A stretch of DNA of 39,384 nt from contig CAYONP010000053.1 in NCBI GenBank assembly GCA_964405335.1, positions 1 to 39,384 of the forward strand, written 5' to 3'. Positions 1 through 7,884 of the stretch are shown piece after piece (the stretch's first letter is position 1; the number at the start of each line of letters is the position of its first letter). Below the pieces are notes generated by a model. The model was given only the letters and a program-made list of their open reading frames with translations, ran no database searches and was not told where the DNA came from. Source of the stretch: CAYONP01 sp964405335. GTDB taxonomy: Bacteria > Armatimonadota > UBA10988. A program made the translations under genes and the position numbers.

Positions 1-2
1 TG

Positions 3-728
3 GATATGATGGATGAGCTGGCGCTGTGGAATGATACGATGCTGATTGTGTGGACGGATCACGGGTTTTTGCTGAGCGAGCACGATTGCTGGGCCAAGAT
101 GTGGATGCCCTTTTACCAGGAGGTGGTGCACACGCCGTTTTTTGTGTGGGATCCCCGGTGCGGCAAGCGGGGCGAGCGGCGCAACAGCCTGGTGCAGCCG
201 TCGATTGATCTGGGGCCGACGGTGCTGGACTTTTTCGGGTTGAAACCGACGGCGGATATGACGGGGAAGGTGCTGAAGGATGCGATTGCGTCCGATGCCT
301 CGGTGCGCGAATACGCAGTGTTCGGACAGCACGGGCATCAGGTCAATGTGACGGATGGGTGCTATGTGTATATGCGCGGGGCGAAGGATCGCGACAATCA
401 ACCGCTTTACGAGTACACGCTGATGCCCACGCATATGCGGCAGATGTTTTCGCCGGGCGAACTGGCTGGAAATATTTCTCTGGTCGAGCCGCTTTCTTTT
501 ACCAAGGGCTGTCAGGTGATGAAGATTTCAAAAGATGCACAGGGCGCACGGCAGGCGAAGATTCACGAGTACGGGACGCAACTGTTCGACGTGGTGGCCG
601 ATCCAAAAGAAGAATCGCCGCTGAAGGACGCAAAAATCGAAGCCCGGATGGTAGAAATGCTGATTGCAGGGATGGTGGAACACGATGCGCCGCCGGAGCA
701 ATTTGAAAGGCTGGGGCTGAAGGGGTGA
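3..728 (+). CDS. Sulfatase, C-terminal part (5' truncated by window edge)
   Basis: C-terminal ~240 residues of a type I sulfatase (alkaline phosphatase fold). The frame is open from base 3, so the gene starts outside the window and the catalytic CxPSR motif is not visible. Seen: the metal-site motif WTDHGFLLSEH near the start, then a Lys-Met stretch, HTPFFVWDP, and SLVQPSIDLGPTVLDFFG, the usual order in the second half of arylsulfatase-type enzymes. The family removes sulfate esters, in heterotrophs mostly from polysaccharides, usually outside the cytoplasm. The next gene is an alpha-L-fucosidase in the same direction, which suggests use of sulfated fucose-containing glycans (inference). Codon use is less GC-biased than downstream of 2195. 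Stop is TGA. Family call secure, substrate unknown. Confidence 0.9.
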   Translation, partial: DMMDELALWNDTMLIVWTDHGFLLSEHDCWAKMWMPFYQEVVHTPFFVWDPRCGKRGERRNSLVQPSIDLGPTVLDFFGLKPTADMTGKVLKDAIASDASVREYAVFGQHGHQVNVTDGCYVYMRGAKDRDNQPLYEYTLMPTHMRQMFSPGELAGNISLVEPLSFTKGCQVMKISKDAQGARQAKIHEYGTQLFDVVADPKEESPLKDAKIEARMVEMLIAGMVEHDAPPEQFERLGLKG

Positions 729-886
729 GGCGCGTTGGCGCGTTGCACGTTAGAACGCTGGCACGTTAAAGGCGAGAAGCGGAAAAAGGCAGACAGGATT
801 GCAGGATTAACAGGATGGGGAAAGGCAAAGGCGAAGTTTTTCACCTTTCACTTTTCACCTTTTCACTCTTCACTCAGGAGAAGACA
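729..886 (+). repeat. AT-richer intergenic stretch with short iterated words
   Basis: Between the sulfatase and fucosidase genes. It holds GCACGTTA twice, CAGGATT-type words repeated three times (about 793-815), and a pyrimidine-rich run of TTTCAC/TTCAC words (about 841-875). A Shine-Dalgarno AGGAG lies at 876-880, six bases before the fucosidase ATG at 887. Base composition is far lower in GC than any other intergenic region here. No promoter is confidently visible. Confidence 0.5.
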
Positions 887-2191
887 ATGGCAACACTGAA
901 AGGCGATGCAAGCTGGTTTGTGCGCGACCGGTTCGGGCTGTTTATTCACTGGGGGATTTACGCCTTGCCGGCACGGCACGAGTGGGTGAAGCAGCGGGAG
1001 GAGATTTCCGATGCGGATTACGAAAAGTATTTCAAGCATTTTGATCCGGATCTGTACGATCCCAATGCGTGGGCGGAGGCCGCGGCCAATGCGGGGATGA
1101 AGTATTTTTGCATTACGACCAAGCACCACGACGGGTTTTGTCTGTGGGATTCGAAGCTGACGGATTACAAGGCGACAAATACACCGGCAAAGCGCGATTT
1201 GCTCAAGCCGATGGTGGAGGCGTTTCGCAGCCGGGGTCTGCGGGTGGGGTTTTACCATTCGCTGATCGACTGGCATCACCCGCAGTTTAAACTCGATGCG
1301 GTGCATGCCATGCGCAATCATCCGGATAAGGATAAGCTGAACGCACCGCGGGATCAGAAAAAATACGCTGAATACCTGCACGGTCAGGCGCGGGAGTTGT
1401 TGACGCAGTTCGGACAGGTGGATTTGCTGTTTTACGATTTCAGCTATCCGGGTGGCAGAAAGGGCCGCCCCGAGGGGTTTGACGGCAAGGGACGCGACGA
1501 TTGGGGCAGTATGGAGTTGATGAAGTTGACGCGGCAATTGCAGCCGAAGATTTTGATCAATGACCGGCTGGATCTCGATGATGTGGAAGGCGGGTGGGAC
1601 TATCGCACGCCGGAGCAGTTTATGCCGCGCACATGGGTGGAATTTGAAGGCCAGCGCGTGATGTGGGAAACCTGCCAGACATTTTCGGGATCGTGGGGAT
1701 ATCACCGCGATGAGACGAGTTGGAAAAGTGTGGAGCAGTTGGTGCAGATGTTGATTGGGGTGGTGAGCCGAGGGGGCAATTTGCTGTTGAACGTGGGGCC
1801 GACCGGGCGGGGCGAGTTCGACGACCGGGCGCTGGATCGGCTCACTGGCATTGGCACATGGATGAAGCGGCACGGGCGGTCAATTTACGGATGCACGGCT
1901 GCGCCGGAGGCGTTTCATGCGCCGGAAGACTGCCGGTTGACGTACAACCCGGAAACGAAGTGCCTGTACGTGCATGTGCTTGCCTGGCCATTCCGGCATT
2001 TGCATCTGGACGGGTTTGCCGACCGGGTGGTGTATGCGCAGTTGCTGAACGATGCATCGGAGGTGCGCTTTCACAAGCCGCGTGCGGGACATACCGGCGA
2101 TAGCAGCCTGGATACAAAAACACTGACGCTGGAGTTGCCGGTGCAAAAGCCGAATGTGACCGTGCCGGTGATCGAGCTGTTCCTGAAGTAG
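887..2191 (+). CDS. Alpha-L-fucosidase, glycoside hydrolase family 29
   Basis: 434-residue GH29 enzyme hydrolysing alpha-linked L-fucose with retention. Seen: FGLFIHWG (residues ~16-23), KHHDGFCLW (79-87), GFYHSLIDWH (121-130), then LLFYDFSYPG with Asp184 at the position of the family's nucleophile, KILINDRL, WETCQTFSGSWGY and the late NLLLNVGPTGRGE signature. An ATG at 815 lies in the same frame, but 887 is chosen because AGGAG sits six bases upstream and the family begins at about this point. No signal peptide is evident, so it is probably cytoplasmic or periplasmic by an undetected route. The C-terminal ~80 residues look like a small beta domain. It sits downstream of a sulfatase, and codon use matches that sulfatase, not the rest of the scaffold. 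Confidence 0.95.
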   Translation: MATLKGDASWFVRDRFGLFIHWGIYALPARHEWVKQREEISDADYEKYFKHFDPDLYDPNAWAEAAANAGMKYFCITTKHHDGFCLWDSKLTDYKATNTPAKRDLLKPMVEAFRSRGLRVGFYHSLIDWHHPQFKLDAVHAMRNHPDKDKLNAPRDQKKYAEYLHGQARELLTQFGQVDLLFYDFSYPGGRKGRPEGFDGKGRDDWGSMELMKLTRQLQPKILINDRLDLDDVEGGWDYRTPEQFMPRTWVEFEGQRVMWETCQTFSGSWGYHRDETSWKSVEQLVQMLIGVVSRGGNLLLNVGPTGRGEFDDRALDRLTGIGTWMKRHGRSIYGCTAAPEAFHAPEDCRLTYNPETKCLYVHVLAWPFRHLHLDGFADRVVYAQLLNDASEVRFHKPRAGHTGDSSLDTKTLTLELPVQKPNVTVPVIELFLK

Positions 2192-2194
2192 CCG

Positions 2195-3568
2195 ATGAGC
2201 GACCCGCCCGCCAACCAAGCCACGGACCGCCGGCGACCCGACACCCAACCGGACCGCCGGCGGCCCGCCGGCAGCCGAACGGACCGCCGGCGGCCCGCCG
2301 GCCTGGCGCTGTTGTGCCTGGTAGCCACGGCCGCCGCGGCGCAGGGGCCGGACGACCTGCCGGTGCGGGTGGCAGAGGCGATGCGGCGGGCGACCGACGC
2401 GCAGCAGGCCGGCCGGTTTGCGGGGCCGCCTCCGGGCGGCCGGGTGCTCGATGCCGTCCTGGCCGATCCCAACGGCAGCGAGCCGGGCTTCGTCTGGCTG
2501 GCGGCCTACGCGGTGACCAACGAACCCCGGTACCGCGACCTGGCCCTGACGCGAGCGCGCGACCTGGCGGCACGGCAGTTGCAGAGCGGCGGCTGGACCG
2601 ACGACGAGACCGCCGACCCGGCTCGGCTCTACACTCGCGAGCAGTACCGCCGTGGCGAACCGATGGGCAGTCGGACCAACCGGTCCGGCATCGGCACGAG
2701 CGCGCTACCGCTGCGCCTGCTGCTCGAGGTGGCCCAGGTGACGGACGACGCCGACGTCCGCGCGGCGGCCGATTACGGCGTGCGGGCGCTGGTGCAGGCG
2801 CAGCGGGCGGATGGGAGCTGGCCGCTGGCGATGCCGCCGGCGCCGGCGATCACAATCCACGAGCAGGGATCGACTCCGACATTCGAGCTGCCACCGGTGT
2901 GGGAGCAGCCGACGGCGCTGCAGGTCGCGGTCCTGCGCACGCTGCTGGTCGCGGCGCGGCTCGGCGACCCGGTGGCGAGGGATTCGGCCGTCGCCGCGGC
3001 CGACCGGCTCCTGGCGACGCAGGTGGTGGATCCGGTGCCCGGCTGGTGGGATGACTATCGGCCGGACGGCAGGGCCGATGCGGAGGCGTCGGTGATGTCG
3101 ACCGTCACCGTGGCCAGGGTCATCGAAGTGCTCGCCGAGTGCGCCGTGGCGCTCGAAGACGCCAGATACCTGCAACCGCTGCCGGCTGCGTGCGAGACGC
3201 TTGAGGCCGCGCGGCGGCCCGACGGTACCTGGCCCTTCTCGTTCACGCCGTCGACGTCGGGAGGTCTGCCGCCGGAGCTGATCGTGCCGCGCGCCCTCGC
3301 CGCCGCCCGCACGGCGCTGCGCCACGGCGGCCGGCCGGCGCCCGAGCCGACCCGAGCCGAACGCGCCCGCCTCACCGCCGATCGGCTGCCGGCGGTGCTC
3401 GACCTCCTCGCCTCCCAGCACGCCGACGGCACCTGGCAGCTCGACGTGCCGGCCCCTTCGCTCGCCGACTACATCATCGGCATGCGCCTCCTGACCGACT
3501 TCCTCCGCGACTACGAACCCCTCCCCGACCTGCCCACCGACGCCCGCCCGCCGCAGCACCGGCGCTGA
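2195..3568 (+). CDS. Exported alpha/alpha-toroid protein (pectate-lyase/prenyltransferase-like helical barrel)
   Basis: 457 residues. After an Arg-rich start comes a hydrophobic stretch LALLCLVATAAAA, a likely signal peptide cleaved before QG. The body is helical with several QW-like turns: QLQSGGWTDDE, QRADGSWPLA, RRPDGTWPFSF and QHADGTWQLDV. Repeated Q-x3-G-x-W motifs occur in (alpha/alpha) toroids such as PL10 pectate lyases, terpene cyclases and GH88-like folds. Which family is unclear. A polysaccharide-active role is inferred from the beta-helix protein downstream. The start is suspect: the ATG lies three bases after the fucosidase stop without a clear RBS. The first ~36 codons are built from a GC-rich tandem repeat encoding DRRRPAG, and base composition changes sharply here. 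The N-terminus may be an assembly or recombination product. Confidence 0.6.
   Translation: MSDPPANQATDRRRPDTQPDRRRPAGSRTDRRRPAGLALLCLVATAAAAQGPDDLPVRVAEAMRRATDAQQAGRFAGPPPGGRVLDAVLADPNGSEPGFVWLAAYAVTNEPRYRDLALTRARDLAARQLQSGGWTDDETADPARLYTREQYRRGEPMGSRTNRSGIGTSALPLRLLLEVAQVTDDADVRAAADYGVRALVQAQRADGSWPLAMPPAPAITIHEQGSTPTFELPPVWEQPTALQVAVLRTLLVAARLGDPVARDSAVAAADRLLATQVVDPVPGWWDDYRPDGRADAEASVMSTVTVARVIEVLAECAVALEDARYLQPLPAACETLEAARRPDGTWPFSFTPSTSGGLPPELIVPRALAAARTALRHGGRPAPEPTRAERARLTADRLPAVLDLLASQHADGTWQLDVPAPSLADYIIGMRLLTDFLRDYEPLPDLPTDARPPQHRR
2224..2302 (+). repeat. Tandem GC-rich repeat encoding DRRRPAG
   Basis: Two exact 22-bp copies (2251-2272 and 2281-2302) and one partial copy (2224-2240), spaced about 30 bp apart. 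Each full copy contains a near-perfect palindrome with 8-bp arms GCCGGCGG/CCGCCGGC. The repeat is in frame and translates as DRRRPAG. It sits immediately after the change in base composition at ~2192. Confidence 0.75.
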
Positions 3569-3571
3569 TTG

Positions 3572-3900
3572 CGGCGGTGACGCGCCGCGCGGCACACGGC
3601 CGNNNNNNNNNNNNNNNNNNNNNNNNNNNNNNNNNNNNNNNNNNNNNNNNNNNNNNNNNNNNNNNNNNNNNNNNNNNNNNNNNNNNNNNNNNNNNNNNNN
3701 NNGCGTGCGCGCCGAGCAGACTGAGCAGCGCGCGCGGGAGCCGGTTATCAACCGGCGCTACAGGTCCGGCGTGCTCACCGCCGCCGAGGACGAACCGTGG
3801 CGCCGGTTGGCAACCGGCGGTGACGCGCCGCGCGGCACACGGCCGGCGTGCGCGCCGAGCAGACTGAGCAGCGCGCGCGGGAGCCGGTTATCAACCGGCG
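3572..3900 (+). repeat. 86-bp direct repeat interrupted by an N gap
   Basis: The region 3569-3986 has no credible gene. Bases 3815-3900 recur as 3572-3602 plus 3703-3757: with the N run removed, the two copies are identical over 86 bp at a 143-bp period. The unit carries palindromic words, including GCCGGTTATCAACCGGC near its end, and CGCCGGTTGGCAACCGGCG lies at 3801-3819. Both copies end in CGGCG followed by CTAC or TTAC. The rest of the interval to 3970 shows nothing recognisable. Confidence 0.8.
3603..3702. other. Assembly gap, 100 N
   Basis: Exactly 100 N, the conventional size for a gap of unknown length. It splits a direct repeat, and the first 55 bases after it (3703-3757) duplicate 3846-3900. 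Confidence 0.95.
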
Positions 3901-3986
3901 TTACGGTTCGGGTGGGCCGGCGCGTGGGTACCCAGCTTGCCTTGGCCGCGTCCATCAGGCACCATCACTCGGCGCGGGAGGTGAAC

Positions 3987-5738
3987 ATGCGCTGGATTGG
4001 ACTGCTTGCCGTGGCCTCACCCGTCTTTGGCCAGATCGTCGTCACCGATTACGGCGCGGTCGGCGACGGGGCGACCGACTGCACCGCCGCCTTCCAACAG
4101 GCACTCGACACGGCGGCCGAGCGCGGTGGCGAGCTGGTCACCGTGCCCGCTGGGCAGTGGCGCCTCGAGGGCACGCTCTCGATCCCCGGCGGCGTGCGGC
4201 TCCAGGGCACGCATCTCTTCGCGCCGACCGATCAGCGCGAGGGGCGGGCGCTGCTCGACGGCTCGGTACTGCTCGCCTTCGCCGGCCGCGGCGAGCCAGA
4301 CGGCCCGCCGTTGATCGACCTCGCCGGCAGCAACGCCAGCGTCGCGGGGTTCATGATCCACTACCCCGAGATCACCGCCGACGAGGCGCCGCCGGTGCCC
4401 TATCCACCGTCCATCGCCGCCGGCCCGTGGGCCAACGTGGCGATCTGCGACCTGGGCTTGCTGAATAGCTACGAGGGCATCCGCCTGCAGGACACCGGAC
4501 GGTTCCTGGTCCGCAACGTACACGGCTTCCCGAGCTTCCGCGGCCTGCGCATCGACCGCTGCCTTGATATCGGCCGGGTCGAGAACGTTCACTTCTGGCC
4601 GTTCGGCGGCTGGTGGCGGCCCGACCGGGCCCGCGGCGCTTGGATCAACCTCAACGCCACCGCGTTCGAGTTCGGCCGTTACGACTGGTGCTACGTGATC
4701 AACACCTTCTGCTTCGGTTACGGCGTCGGCTATCGCTTCATCCGCACCGAGAACGGGGTGACCAACGGCAGCTTGATCGGCATCGGCGCCGATAGCTGCG
4801 AGCGGGCGGTACTGGTCGAGGCGACCAGTCAGCCCGGCCTGCAGATTGTCAACGCCGAGCTGGTCGGCCGCTGGGGCAGTGTCGAGGCGGTCTGCCTCGA
4901 CATCGCGCCCGAGGCCGAGGGGGCGATGGTCAACCTCTCGAACAGTACGTTCTGGGGGCCGATCGATCGCTGCATCCGCCAGCGCGCGCCGGGCGCGCAC
5001 CTGATCGCCACCGGCTGCACGTTCGCCAACTGGGACACCGGCGGCGCCGGCTCGCCGGCGGTCGAGATCGAGACGGGCAAGGCCATCATCCAGGCGAACA
5101 ACTTCCTCGGCGCGGGAACGCCGATCCGGATCGGACCCGAGGTGGTCTCGGCGATCATCATTGGTAACCAGGCGCCCGACGGGCTGCGGGTCGAGAATGA
5201 GGCCGGCGCGCGGACGCAACTTCTGGCCAACGAGCAGAACCCCGTGGAGTGGACCGACGCCGCGCGGCGGCATTACCGGCTCGACGTCGGCGCGCCGGGC
5301 GACGGGCCTTACCTCTACCGCTGGTACGGCCGCGAGGCGGCGCCCGAGTGGCCCGACGAGGGCGACACCAAGCGCTGGTCGACCGCTTCGAGCGAGCTGC
5401 GGCTGCCGGTCGTGCCAGGCGTGGCTTATCGCCTGACCATCGAGACCTTCCAGCACCCGTTCAGCCTCGACCCGGCCAACGGCATCTACCTGGGCGAGCA
5501 GCTCCTGGCGCCGCTGGCCGCGGTGGCCGGCGCGGCGGTGGTCGAGGTCGACCTGCCGCCGAGCGAGGGCGACGAGGTGCGGCTGCGTTTCCGGGCCAAG
5601 GCCTGGCAGCCATCGGCCGAGATTGAGGGTTCGGGCGACGCGCGGCGCCTCGGCGCGGCGGTGCGCTCGCTCACCCTGCGCGCGGTGGACGCCACGGAGC
5701 GGATGTTCTCGGCCAACACGGGCGCCTGGCTCCAGTAG
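3987..5738 (+). CDS. Exported right-handed beta-helix protein (pectate-lyase superfamily)
   Basis: 583 residues. The N-terminus MRWIGLLAVASPVFGQ is a short signal peptide, followed by IVVTDYGAVGDGATDCTAAFQQALD, the hallmark opening of the Pectate_lyase_3/GH28-like beta-helix family. Parallel-coil signatures continue (GVRLQGTHLF, IRLQDTGRFLVRNVHGF, CLDIGRVENVHFWPF, ANNFLGAGTPIRIG). The C-terminal ~130 residues look like a separate beta-sandwich that may bind carbohydrate. The ATG at 3987 is chosen because GGGAGG lies five bases upstream and a signal peptide follows; the frame stays open to 3705 only through repeat sequence. It could be a polysaccharide lyase or hydrolase, or a non-enzymatic surface helix; catalytic residues are not assigned. 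Stop TAG is followed directly by palindromic sequence. Confidence 0.85.
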   Translation: MRWIGLLAVASPVFGQIVVTDYGAVGDGATDCTAAFQQALDTAAERGGELVTVPAGQWRLEGTLSIPGGVRLQGTHLFAPTDQREGRALLDGSVLLAFAGRGEPDGPPLIDLAGSNASVAGFMIHYPEITADEAPPVPYPPSIAAGPWANVAICDLGLLNSYEGIRLQDTGRFLVRNVHGFPSFRGLRIDRCLDIGRVENVHFWPFGGWWRPDRARGAWINLNATAFEFGRYDWCYVINTFCFGYGVGYRFIRTENGVTNGSLIGIGADSCERAVLVEATSQPGLQIVNAELVGRWGSVEAVCLDIAPEAEGAMVNLSNSTFWGPIDRCIRQRAPGAHLIATGCTFANWDTGGAGSPAVEIETGKAIIQANNFLGAGTPIRIGPEVVSAIIIGNQAPDGLRVENEAGARTQLLANEQNPVEWTDAARRHYRLDVGAPGDGPYLYRWYGREAAPEWPDEGDTKRWSTASSELRLPVVPGVAYRLTIETFQHPFSLDPANGIYLGEQLLAPLAAVAGAAVVEVDLPPSEGDEVRLRFRAKAWQPSAEIEGSGDARRLGAAVRSLTLRAVDATERMFSANTGAWLQ

Positions 5739-5766
5739 CGAGCAGGGCGTGCCGTTGGCGGCGCAT

Positions 5767-5792
5767 GGGCGCGCCGTTGGCGGCACCCCTAC
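5767..5792. repeat. Palindromic element with CCCTAC edge, abutting the thpR stop
   Basis: GGGCGCGCC, loop GTT, GGCGGCACCC, then CTAC. A related half, GGGCGTGCCGTTGGCGGCGC, precedes it at 5746-5764. On the minus strand the CTA provides the TAG stop (5789-5791) of the phosphodiesterase gene. Same element family as at 8502-8526 and 23468-23492. Confidence 0.75.
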
Positions 5793-6433
5793 AGATCGGG
5801 CTCGGGCTCGGGCTCCGGTTCGGGGTCGACCTCGGAGGTGTGCGCCGTGGTCGTGTCCTCCTCGCCGGCGGGCCGCTCGCGGGGCAGGAGGGCGAGCTTC
5901 TCGACCACGGTGTAGTCGGGTCCGCGCGGGCGCAGGACGCTCTTCATGAGCACGATTTCGTCGACCTCGAAGGTGACGATCGGCCCGGTGTCGCCGACCT
6001 GCTCGCGGATCGCGCGCGATTCGGACGGATCGCGGAAGCGGGCAAGGGTCAGGTGCGAGGTCTGGTCCTTCTCTTCGGGCTCGAAGCCGAGGCCGTCGAG
6101 CCCGACGTCGAGCGAGCGGGAGAGGGCCTCGAACTCGGCGGTGCCCTGGCTCGAACCGACCCACAGCACGCGGGGCCGCTCGGCATTGGGATAGAAGCCA
6201 AGCCCCTGCATGGTCATCTCGAAGGCCTGGGTCTCGCCGGCGACGTTGGCGGCCAAGTCGGCCACCGCCGGCACGAGATCGTCCTCGACCTCACCGAGGA
6301 ACTTCAACGTCATGTGCCACAGCGAGGGGTGAACCCATCGCCCTGCCGGAGCCAACTCGCGCAGCGGGTCACGGATCGCTTCGATCGTGTCCCGGGCCGC
6401 GCGGGGTGGAATCACCGCTAAGAACGCTCTCAC
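5789..6433 (-). CDS. thpR: RNA 2',3'-cyclic phosphodiesterase (2'-5' RNA ligase family)
   Basis: 214 residues of the 2H phosphoesterase superfamily, which opens 2',3'-cyclic phosphate RNA ends and can join tRNA half-molecules in vitro. Both catalytic H-x-T-x motifs are visible: HMTLKFLG and HLTLARF. The opening VRAFLAVIPP is typical. A GTG start at 6433 is chosen because it overlaps the cinA TGA as GTGA, the family normally begins here, and further extension reads only the cinA antiframe. The cinA-thpR pairing is common in bacteria. The C-terminus carries an extra acidic/Thr tail ending in an EP repeat (DPEPEPEPEPDL) beyond the domain. The TAG stop is contributed by the adjoining palindromic repeat. 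Probably cytoplasmic and translationally coupled to cinA. Confidence 0.93.
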   Translation of the reverse strand: MRAFLAVIPPRAARDTIEAIRDPLRELAPAGRWVHPSLWHMTLKFLGEVEDDLVPAVADLAANVAGETQAFEMTMQGLGFYPNAERPRVLWVGSSQGTAEFEALSRSLDVGLDGLGFEPEEKDQTSHLTLARFRDPSESRAIREQVGDTGPIVTFEVDEIVLMKSVLRPRGPDYTVVEKLALLPRERPAGEEDTTTAHTSEVDPEPEPEPEPDL

Positions 6434-7680
6434 CGTTTCGACCTCGTCAACTGCCGGCAGGCCATCTCCAGCGCCGCCAGCACGGCTCGCTCCCTGACCC
6501 CGGCTCGACCGCCGGGGAACCGATGCTCCATCACCTCGCCGTGCCCCTGTACATCGTACCACCCGATGTAGACCAGACCGACCGGCTTTTCGCCGCTGCC
6601 ACCGTCGGGCCCGGCAATGCCGGTGATCGACACGCCGCACTCGCCGCCCAGGCGCTCGACCGCGCCGCGGGCCATCGCCGCCGCGCACTCGCGGCTGACC
6701 GCGCCCGGACCGGCCAAGATCGACGGCTCGACACCGAGCAATCGCTCTTTCAGCGCGTTGCTGTAGGCCACCACGCCGCCCAGGTACCAGCCCGAGCTGC
6801 CCGGCACGCCGGTGATCTGCTCGCCCAGCCAGCCACCAGTGCAGCTCTCGGCGGTGACCAGCCGCCAGTCCGCGGCGCACAGGCGCTCGCCCAGTCGCTC
6901 CTCGTCGCGTTCGTCGTCGGTTGCATGGATGAACGAGCCGACCCGCGCGCGAATCTCCCGCTCGGGCGACTCGAACAACCGCCGCGCCGCCGCCGCGTCG
7001 GTTGCCCGTGCGGTGAGCCGAATCTCAACCTCACCCGTTTTGACATAAGTCGCCACGGTTGGGTTCGTTGCCGATTCGAGCAGATCGGCCAGGTGCTGCG
7101 CCAGGTCGCTCTCGCCAATCCCGCGCGTGCGCAGGACACGGGCGAACAGGCCGGTGGTCAGCCCGAAGCGCGCCCGCAGATCGGGCAGGACCGTCTCGAC
7201 GAGCATCCGCTCCATCTCGAACGGCACGCCCGGCATGGCGTAGATCGCCTTGCCGTCGCGGGCGGCCAGAATGCCCGGCGCCGTGCCGACCGGGTTGACC
7301 ATCGCCTCGGCGCCGACCGGGATGAGCGCCTGCTTATAGGCCGCGGCGTTGGGCGACCGGTTCCGCCGGGCGTAGCGCTCGTCGATCTGGGCCACCAGCT
7401 CGGCGCGCCGCTCGATGCCGACGCCCAGCGCGCCGGCAATCGCCTCGCGGGTGCAATCATCGGGCGTTGGGCCGATGCCACCGGTGATGATCACCGCGTC
7501 CGAGCGTTCGAGCGCCGTGCGAATGGTCGCCGTCGCCCGGGCGAGGTTGTCGCCGGCGGTGGTGTGGAAGTAGACATCGACCCCGAAGACCGCCAAGGCC
7601 CTGGCGATGTGGGCGGCATTGGTGTTGACGATGTTGCCGAGCAGCAGCTCGGTCCCGACTGAGACAATCTCCGCGGTCAT
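6430..7680 (-). CDS. cinA: CinA-family protein, nicotinamide-nucleotide amidohydrolase
   Basis: 416 residues, full length for CinA. The N-terminal MoCF-like domain shows IVSVGTELLLGNIVNTNA and ITGGIGPTPDDCTREA. The middle has AIYAMPGVPFEMERML. The C-terminal PncC-type amidase domain has LVTAESCTGGWLGEQITGVPGSS, GGVVAYSNALKERLLGV and SITGIAGPDGGSGEKPVG. The family deamidates NMN in NAD recycling, and the N-terminal domain has been linked to ADP-ribose pyrophosphatase activity. First gene of a two-gene unit with the overlapping phosphodiesterase. Divergent from the hypothetical gene at 7885, with a ~200-bp spacer for promoters. Nothing odd in the sequence. Confidence 0.97.
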   Translation of the reverse strand: MTAEIVSVGTELLLGNIVNTNAAHIARALAVFGVDVYFHTTAGDNLARATATIRTALERSDAVIITGGIGPTPDDCTREAIAGALGVGIERRAELVAQIDERYARRNRSPNAAAYKQALIPVGAEAMVNPVGTAPGILAARDGKAIYAMPGVPFEMERMLVETVLPDLRARFGLTTGLFARVLRTRGIGESDLAQHLADLLESATNPTVATYVKTGEVEIRLTARATDAAAARRLFESPEREIRARVGSFIHATDDERDEERLGERLCAADWRLVTAESCTGGWLGEQITGVPGSSGWYLGGVVAYSNALKERLLGVEPSILAGPGAVSRECAAAMARGAVERLGGECGVSITGIAGPDGGSGEKPVGLVYIGWYDVQGHGEVMEHRFPGGRAGVRERAVLAALEMACRQLTRSKR

Positions 7681-7884
7681 GCGACCGAGCGACTCCTCTC
7701 CCGTGGCTCCGGCGACACAGACGGGCCCTGTTCGTCACCGCCGAGGGCTTCCCTCCTCCGCCACGGCGACGAGTTGAACGGCTCCACCACGGGCAACTTT
7801 CAGATCTTCTTGGACGTTCTGGATTCTAACCCGATTCGTGCATTAAGCTATAGAGCGGCGAGCGCGAACGGTGTGGAGGGTGTC

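Noticed and set aside
3572..3900. CRISPR array
   Set aside because: Repeats are palindromic and GC-rich, but the spacing is not regular with unique spacers of equal size, there are only two copies, and no cas genes are present.
3705..3986. N-terminal extension of the beta-helix protein back to the gap
   Set aside because: The extension is translated repeat sequence, while a signal peptide and a good SD sit at 3987.
4017..6164. Large minus-strand ORF of ~715 codons opposite the beta-helix gene
   Set aside because: It is Arg/Gly/Ala-rich with no fold or motif, typical of antisense frames in high-GC DNA. The plus frame has a signal peptide, SD and beta-helix motifs.
7800..7860. Promoter TTGGAC with a downstream TATAG for the gene at 7885
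   Set aside because: Spacing between the boxes does not fit sigma70 and the stretch is only slightly AT-richer than its surroundings.
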